Assembly (NCBI RefSeq): GCF_006088715.1
Contig: NZ_CP030771.1
Span: forward strand, 3,286,001 to 3,350,000
DNA: 64,000 nucleotides
Source of the DNA: Streptomyces sp. YIM 121038
Lineage (GTDB): Bacteria > Actinomycetota > Actinomycetes > Streptomycetales > Streptomycetaceae
Direction: 5' to 3'
Below are positions 59,553 through 64,000 of the stretch, one piece after another. The position numbers and the translations under genes are program-made. The notes under the pieces were generated by a model. It saw nothing but the letters and a program-made list of their open reading frames with translations. It did not search any database and had not been told where the DNA came from. Position 1 is the first letter of the stretch, and each line of letters opens with the position of its first letter.

Positions 59553-60932
59553 TCACTCACCACTGTGCGCATTCCGGGACGATCCGGTGAGCCGCGCGTG
59601 CAGGGAACGGGCGGCGGCGTCCGTGAGCGACGCGATCTGGTCGATGACCACGCGCTTGGCGGCGCGGTCGTCGGGCGCGGCGTCGTACAGGGCGCGGAAC
59701 TGGGGGTCGAGGCCCTCGGGGGCGCGCGCGGTGAGCGCGTCGGCGAGCTCGGCGACGCAGACGCGCTGGTCGGCGCGGAGCCGGGTCTGGGCGGGGCGCT
59801 GCATCACATAGCGGTCGGCGACGGCCTTGAGGACCGCGCACTCCAGGCGCGCCTCGCGCGGGACGACGAGCTCGGCGGCGTAGCGCGTGAGGGGGCCCGT
59901 GCCGTACCGCGCGCGGGTCGCGGTCTCCGCGGCGAGGCAGAAGCGGCCGATGAGCTGGCTGGTGGCGTCCTTGAGCCGGGCCTGGGCGACGGCGGACCCG
60001 TCGTAGCCGTGCGGCCACCACTCCTGGTCCTGGAGGCGGTCGAGGGCCGCGGCGAGCTCTTCGGGGTCGGTGTCCGCGGGGACGTAGCGGCCGATGGCGA
60101 CCGCGTACACGTCCCGGCGCTCGGGCTCGGCGCGCAGCGCCTTCGGGTCGATGTGGCCCGCGTGCAGGCCGTCCTCCACGTCGTGCACCGAGTACGCGAC
60201 GTCGTCCGACCAGTCCATGATCTGCGCCTCGAAGCAGGTGCGGTGGCCGGGGGCGTCCTTGCGGACCCAGTCGAAGACGGGCCGGTCGTCGTCGTAGACG
60301 CCGAACTTCACGGAGTCCGGCTCGGTGGGGTGGGCGCCGCGCGGCCAGGGGTACTTGGTGGCGGCGTCGAGAGCGGCGCGGGTGAGGTTGAGCCCGACGC
60401 TGACCAGGTCGCCGGTGTCGGCGCTGAGGACGAAGCGCTTGGGCTCGATGCGGGTGAGCAGGCGCAGGGACTGGGCGTTGCCCTCGAAGCCGCCGCAGTC
60501 CTGGGCCAGGTCGTTCAGCGCCTGTTCGCCGTTGTGCCCGAAGGGCGGGTGGCCGAGGTCGTGGGAGAGGCAGGCGGTCTCCACCAGGTCCGGGTCGCAG
60601 CCGAGGGCGGCGCCCAGCTCGCGGCCGACCTGGGCGCACTCCAGGGAGTGGGTGAGGCGGGTGCGGGCGCTGGCGTCCCAGGCCTGGGAGGGGGTCTCTC
60701 CCGCGCGGGCGAAGCCGCGGACCTGGGGAAGGGTGCCGGGCGTGACGACCTGGGTCTTGCCGGCGAGGCGGCGCAGCGCCGCGGAGTGCAGGACGCGCGC
60801 GCGGTCCCGCTGGAAGGCGGTGCGCCCCGGCCGTTTGTCGGGCTCGGCGGCCCAGCGCTCGGCGGCGGCTTCGTCGTAGGCGGAGGGGTCCGCCGTGTGC
60901 TCGGTCCGGGCGTGCGGTGCGGTGCCTGCCAT
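59553..60932 (-). CDS. dgt: Deoxyguanosinetriphosphate triphosphohydrolase-like protein
   Basis: 459 residues with the HD phosphohydrolase signature: [18 protein letters not shown], then [17 protein letters not shown] and later [17 protein letters not shown]. It should cleave dNTPs to nucleoside and triphosphate, helping control dNTP pools. ATG 60932 follows a typical short leader. It lies 46 nt from the chelatase gene on the same strand and may be co-transcribed. Confidence 0.93.
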   Translation of the reverse strand: MAGTAPHARTEHTADPSAYDEAAAERWAAEPDKRPGRTAFQRDRARVLHSAALRRLAGKTQVVTPGTLPQVRGFARAGETPSQAWDASARTRLTHSLECAQVGRELGAALGCDPDLVETACLSHDLGHPPFGHNGEQALNDLAQDCGGFEGNAQSLRLLTRIEPKRFVLSADTGDLVSVGLNLTRAALDAATKYPWPRGAHPTEPDSVKFGVYDDDRPVFDWVRKDAPGHRTCFEAQIMDWSDDVAYSVHDVEDGLHAGHIDPKALRAEPERRDVYAVAIGRYVPADTDPEELAAALDRLQDQEWWPHGYDGSAVAQARLKDATSQLIGRFCLAAETATRARYGTGPLTRYAAELVVPREARLECAVLKAVADRYVMQRPAQTRLRADQRVCVAELADALTARAPEGLDPQFRALYDAAPDDRAAKRVVIDQIASLTDAAARSLHARLTGSSRNAHSGE

Positions 60933-60978
60933 GCCCCGACAGTAGACGCAGGCGTCGGCGGGGCGTGCCGCGGCCCCG

Positions 60979-61749
60979 TCAGGCGGGCGCCGGGCACGGC
61001 GGCGGCGCCGGGGCGCGGCCTGCGGAACGCGCCTGGTCGTAGCGGTGCAACAGGAGCGCGGCGAGGGCCGGGTGCGCGCCGAGCGGGGCGGCGGCGAGCC
61101 ACGGCGTGGCGGCGGCGGCCTCGGTGGCGAAGCGGCCGGGCGCGGTGAAGTACGAGGCGACGGCGGCGCGGCGGACCCCGGCGGCGGTGAGGGCGCGCAC
61201 GGCGGCGGGCACGCCGGTGGGGGTCGCGGGGGTGGGCGCGGCGTAGCCGGGGACGACGGGCACGCCGAGGCGGCGGGCGAGCAGGGCGGCGGCGCGGCGC
61301 GTGTCGGCGGCGTACGCGGGGTCGCGGGAGCCCGCGGCGGCGAGGACGACGCCGTGGCCCGCGGTGGCCGCGGTGGCCGTGGGCCAGCCCGCCTCCAGGA
61401 GCCGGGCGTGCAGGACCTCCGTGAGCAGCGGGTGCGGGCCCAGCGGGGCGGCCACGCGGGTGTGCGGGTGCGCGGAGGCCGCGGCGGGGATGTCGTGGCG
61501 GGCGTGGTGGCCGTTGCTGAGCAGGAGCGGTACGAGGACGGCGGGCCTGGCCCCCAGGGCGTGCAGGGTGTCGCTCAGCAGGGGGCGGGTGAGCTCGATG
61601 TGGGTGAGGCGGACGTCCAGGCCGGGGCGGTGGGCGCGGGCCGCCGCGAGCAGCGCGGTGGCGGTTGCCAGGGCGCGGGGGTCGCGGCTGCCGTGCGCCA
61701 CGGCCAGCAGGGCCGGGGCCTGGCTCTCGGTGGGGTGGGGCGGTGTCAT
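60979..61749 (-). CDS. Sirohydrochlorin chelatase (CbiX/SirB-like)
   Basis: 256 residues made of two similar halves: [20 protein letters not shown] with the metal-binding His and [11 protein letters not shown], then [18 protein letters not shown] and [10 protein letters not shown]. It should insert iron or cobalt into sirohydrochlorin, feeding siroheme for nitrite and sulfite reductases, which fits the nitrate reductase gene next door. The C-terminal tail is short and Pro-rich. Confidence 0.88.
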   Translation of the reverse strand: MTPPHPTESQAPALLAVAHGSRDPRALATATALLAAARAHRPGLDVRLTHIELTRPLLSDTLHALGARPAVLVPLLLSNGHHARHDIPAAASAHPHTRVAAPLGPHPLLTEVLHARLLEAGWPTATAATAGHGVVLAAAGSRDPAYAADTRRAAALLARRLGVPVVPGYAAPTPATPTGVPAAVRALTAAGVRRAAVASYFTAPGRFATEAAAATPWLAAAPLGAHPALAALLLHRYDQARSAGRAPAPPPCPAPA

Positions 61750-61830
61750 GGGGTGAGGGTGGCGGGGGCGCGTTGCCTTGCTGTTGCGGGGCGGTTTCTG
61801 GCGGGGGCGCCCTGCGCCGGGCCTTCCCGC

Positions 61831-61883
61831 CCGCCCACCCGTGGCTCCCCGGCTTCGGTCGCCCGGCCCCGGCGCTCCGCGCT
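61831..61883. repeat. 53-bp direct repeat, copy 1
   Basis: It matches 61936-61988 at about 47 of 53 positions. Both lie in the 347-nt gap between the chelatase and nitrate reductase genes, which must also hold their divergent promoters. Confidence 0.75.
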
Positions 61884-61935
61884 GCCGGTGGTGCCCCGCC
61901 CGTGCCCGCCGCTACCGCGGCGGGAATCTCCCCAC

Positions 61936-61988
61936 CCACCCACCCGTAACGCCCCGGCTTCGCCCGCCCGGCCCCGACGCTCCGCGCT
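61936..61988. repeat. 53-bp direct repeat, copy 2
   Basis: Partner of the copy 105 bp to the left. Both share CCCCGGCTTCG and CGCCCGGCCCCG cores and end GCTCCGCGCT. Confidence 0.75.
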
Positions 61989-62096
61989 CTCCGTCCGCGT
62001 CCTCACAAACGCCCCAGCGCCTCGTAGAGGCCCCCGTACCGGAGGCGTAACCCGCCGGGGGCGGGCGGGAAACACGCGCGGGGGAAGGTGGCGGGC

Positions 62097-64000
62097 ATGC
62101 AGCTCTCCCCTCCCGTTCAGGGCGCCGTGTCCGGTGCCGTCACGCCCACCCACTGTCCGTACTGCGCGCTCCAGTGCGGCATGGGGCTCGCGCGGGAGGG
62201 CGGCGGCGTGAAGGTCGTGGAGCGGCCCGCGTTCCCCGTCAACGGGGGCGCGCTGTGCGGCAAGGGCCGTACGGCACCCGAGGTGCTCTCCTCCCGGGTG
62301 CGTCTGACCGAGCCCCTCGTCCGGTCCCACGCCACGGGCGGGCTCGTACCGGCCACCTGGGAGGAGGCCCTGGACCGCGTGGCCGAGGGGCTCGCCCGGA
62401 CGCGCGCGGCGCACGGCGCGGACGCGTGCGGGGTGTTCGGCGGGGGCGGGCTCACCAACGAGAAGGCGTACGCGCTCGGCAAGTTCGCGCGGGTGGTGCT
62501 CGGGACCTCGCAGATCGACTACAACGGGCGGTTCTGCATGTCGTCCGCAGCGGCGGCGGGGCAGCGGGCGTTCGGCCTCGACCGGGGGCTGCCTTTCCCG
62601 CTGGCGGACGTGGCCCGCACCGGGTGCGTGCTGCTCGTCGGCTCGAACCTGGCGGAGACGATGCCGCCCGCGCTGCGCTACCTGACGGAGATGAGGAACA
62701 ACGGCGGCACGCTGGTCGTCGTCGACCCGCGCCGCACCCGCACCGCCGAGCAGGCCGATCTGCATCTGGCGCCGCGCCCCGGCACGGATCTGGCGCTCGC
62801 CCTCGGCCTGCTGCACCTGGTGGTGACCGAGGGCCACGTCGACGAGGAGTACGTGGCCGCGCGCACCAGCGGCTGGGCCGGGGCGCGGGCGGCGGCGATG
62901 GCGCACTGGCCGGAGCACGTGGAGCGGATCACGGGCGTGCCGGTGCCCCGGCTGCGGGAGGCCGTACGGCGGTTCTGCGCGGCCGAGCACGCCATGGTGC
63001 TCACCGCGCGCGGCCCCGAGCAGCAGGCGAAGGGCACGGACACGGTGACCGCGTGGATCAATCTGTGCCTGGCGACGGGCAGGCCCGGACGGCCGCTGTC
63101 CGGGTACGGCTGTCTGACCGGGCAGGGCAACGGGCAGGGCGGCCGTGAGCACGGCCAGAAGGCCGACCAGCTGCCGGGCTACCGCAAGCTGACGGACCCC
63201 GCGGCGCGGGCGCACGTGGCGGCGGTGTGGGGCGTGGACCCGGACTCCCTGCCGGGGCCCGGGCGTTCGGCGTACGAACTCCTCGACGCGCTCGGCGGGG
63301 ACGTGCGGGCGCTGCTGCTCATGGGCTCCAATCCGGTGGTGTCGGCGCCCCGGGCCGCGCACGTGGAGGAGCGGATCGGGTCCCTGGACTTCCTGGCGGT
63401 CGCGGACGTGGTGCTCTCGGAGACCGCCGCGCTCGCCGACGTCGTCCTGCCGGTGACGCAGTGGGCCGAGGAGACGGGCACGGTGACGAACCTGGAGGGC
63501 CGGGTGCTGCTGCGCCGCAAGGCGGTGGACCCCCCGCCCGGGGTGCGGACCGACCTCGACGTCCTGCACGGACTCGCTGCCCTGCTCGGTCACGGGAAGG
63601 GATTCCCCGCCGACCCGGAGGAGGTCTTCGACGAGCTGCGGCGAGCCGGCGCGGGCGGCCCCGCGGACTACGCGGGCATCACGTACGAACGCCTCGCGGA
63701 GGGCGACGGCGAGGGGGTGTTCTGGCCCTGCCCGGAGACCGCGGACGCGGGGGCGGCGCACACCGGGACGCCCCGGCTGTTCCTGGAGCGGTTCGCCACC
63801 GGGGACGGGCGGGCCCGGTTCGTGGCGGTGGCGCACCGGGAGGCCGCCGAGGAGCCGGACGCGGAGTACCCCGTGGTCCTCACCACGGGGCGGGTGCTCG
63901 CCCAGTACCAGTCGGGGGCGCAGACGCGGCGCGTGGCCGAGCTGAACGCCGCCGCGCCGGGGCCCTTCGTGGAGCTCCATCCGCGGCTCGCGGCGCGGGT
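62097..64000 (+). CDS. nasA: Molybdopterin oxidoreductase, assimilatory nitrate reductase (partial, runs off right edge)
   Basis: 634 codons are visible and the gene continues beyond the window. The N-terminal [4Fe-4S] motif is HCPYCALQC with Cys20, Cys23 and Cys27, closed by Cys54 in LCGKG. Next come NYNGRFCMSS-like IDYNGRFCMSSAA, LLVGSNLAETMPP, VVDPRRTRTAEQADLHL and LLMGSNPVVS, all molybdopterin-binding features of the bis-MGD nitrate reductase/formate dehydrogenase family. ATG 62097 follows GGGGGAAGG. The symbol rests on family plus the siroheme chelatase neighbour; a formate dehydrogenase is the less likely alternative. Confidence 0.82.
   Translation, partial: MQLSPPVQGAVSGAVTPTHCPYCALQCGMGLAREGGGVKVVERPAFPVNGGALCGKGRTAPEVLSSRVRLTEPLVRSHATGGLVPATWEEALDRVAEGLARTRAAHGADACGVFGGGGLTNEKAYALGKFARVVLGTSQIDYNGRFCMSSAAAAGQRAFGLDRGLPFPLADVARTGCVLLVGSNLAETMPPALRYLTEMRNNGGTLVVVDPRRTRTAEQADLHLAPRPGTDLALALGLLHLVVTEGHVDEEYVAARTSGWAGARAAAMAHWPEHVERITGVPVPRLREAVRRFCAAEHAMVLTARGPEQQAKGTDTVTAWINLCLATGRPGRPLSGYGCLTGQGNGQGGREHGQKADQLPGYRKLTDPAARAHVAAVWGVDPDSLPGPGRSAYELLDALGGDVRALLLMGSNPVVSAPRAAHVEERIGSLDFLAVADVVLSETAALADVVLPVTQWAEETGTVTNLEGRVLLRRKAVDPPPGVRTDLDVLHGLAALLGHGKGFPADPEEVFDELRRAGAGGPADYAGITYERLAEGDGEGVFWPCPETADAGAAHTGTPRLFLERFATGDGRARFVAVAHREAAEEPDAEYPVVLTTGRVLAQYQSGAQTRRVAELNAAAPGPFVELHPRLAAR

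Noticed and set aside
61746..63980. Minus-strand open frame opposite the nitrate reductase
   Set aside because: The plus strand has the iron-sulfur and molybdopterin motifs; the opposite frame has none.

Overview
The window is high-GC actinomycete DNA, almost certainly Streptomyces. The evidence is very strong G/C at third codon positions, SARP and LuxR regulators, rare TTA codons in regulatory and transport genes, and a right-hand block (two ABC half-transporters, hrdA, dnaG, a ferredoxin-reductase-like gene, dgt, a sirohydrochlorin chelatase and a nitrate-reductase-like gene) that matches the conserved Streptomyces core as I remember it.

Positions 1 to about 43,340 hold one end of a modular type I polyketide cluster, nearly all on the minus strand. 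From right to left: a large SARP/NB-ARC regulator, a truncated TetR-like remnant, a flavin reductase, a LuxR-family regulator with a TTA codon, a five-gene methoxymalonyl-ACP cassette (hydroxyacyl-CoA dehydrogenase, O-methyltransferase, ACP, acyl-CoA dehydrogenase, FkbH-like), a second SARP with a degenerate cyclase-like domain, PKS C (one module, KS-AT-DH-ER-KR-ACP), PKS B (two modules, the second with a broken AT and KR), an aminotransferase fused to an acyl-ACP-reductase-like domain, an MFS exporter, a two-component-type flavin monooxygenase, and PKS A (a KSQ loading module, one full module, and more beyond the left edge).

Read together, the genes suggest a propionyl-primed chain with methylmalonyl and malonyl units and, somewhere, a methoxymalonyl unit. 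No thioesterase is visible, and PKS B and C end in docking segments. The fusion protein is the best candidate for reductive release and transamination to an amine. The flavin monooxygenase plus flavin reductase resemble the two-component pair that N-hydroxylates isobutylamine in valanimycin biosynthesis, so an N-oxidised polyketide amine is a reasonable hypothesis. I do not recognise the product.

Positions 43,340-48,700 are a transition zone: a DesK/NarL-type two-component system, a small secreted protein followed by two hairpins, a stretch without convincing genes, a small membrane protein with a TTA codon, one CAU tRNA and two tandem tRNA-Asn(GUU) genes, and a YtxH-like protein. Positions 48,700-64,000 are housekeeping: a sugar kinase, a heterodimeric ABC exporter, hrdA, dnaG, a ferredoxin-reductase-like flavoprotein, dgt, sirohydrochlorin chelatase, and the start of an assimilatory nitrate reductase that runs off the right edge. 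Long open frames opposite nearly every gene are GC-bias shadows and are not annotated.
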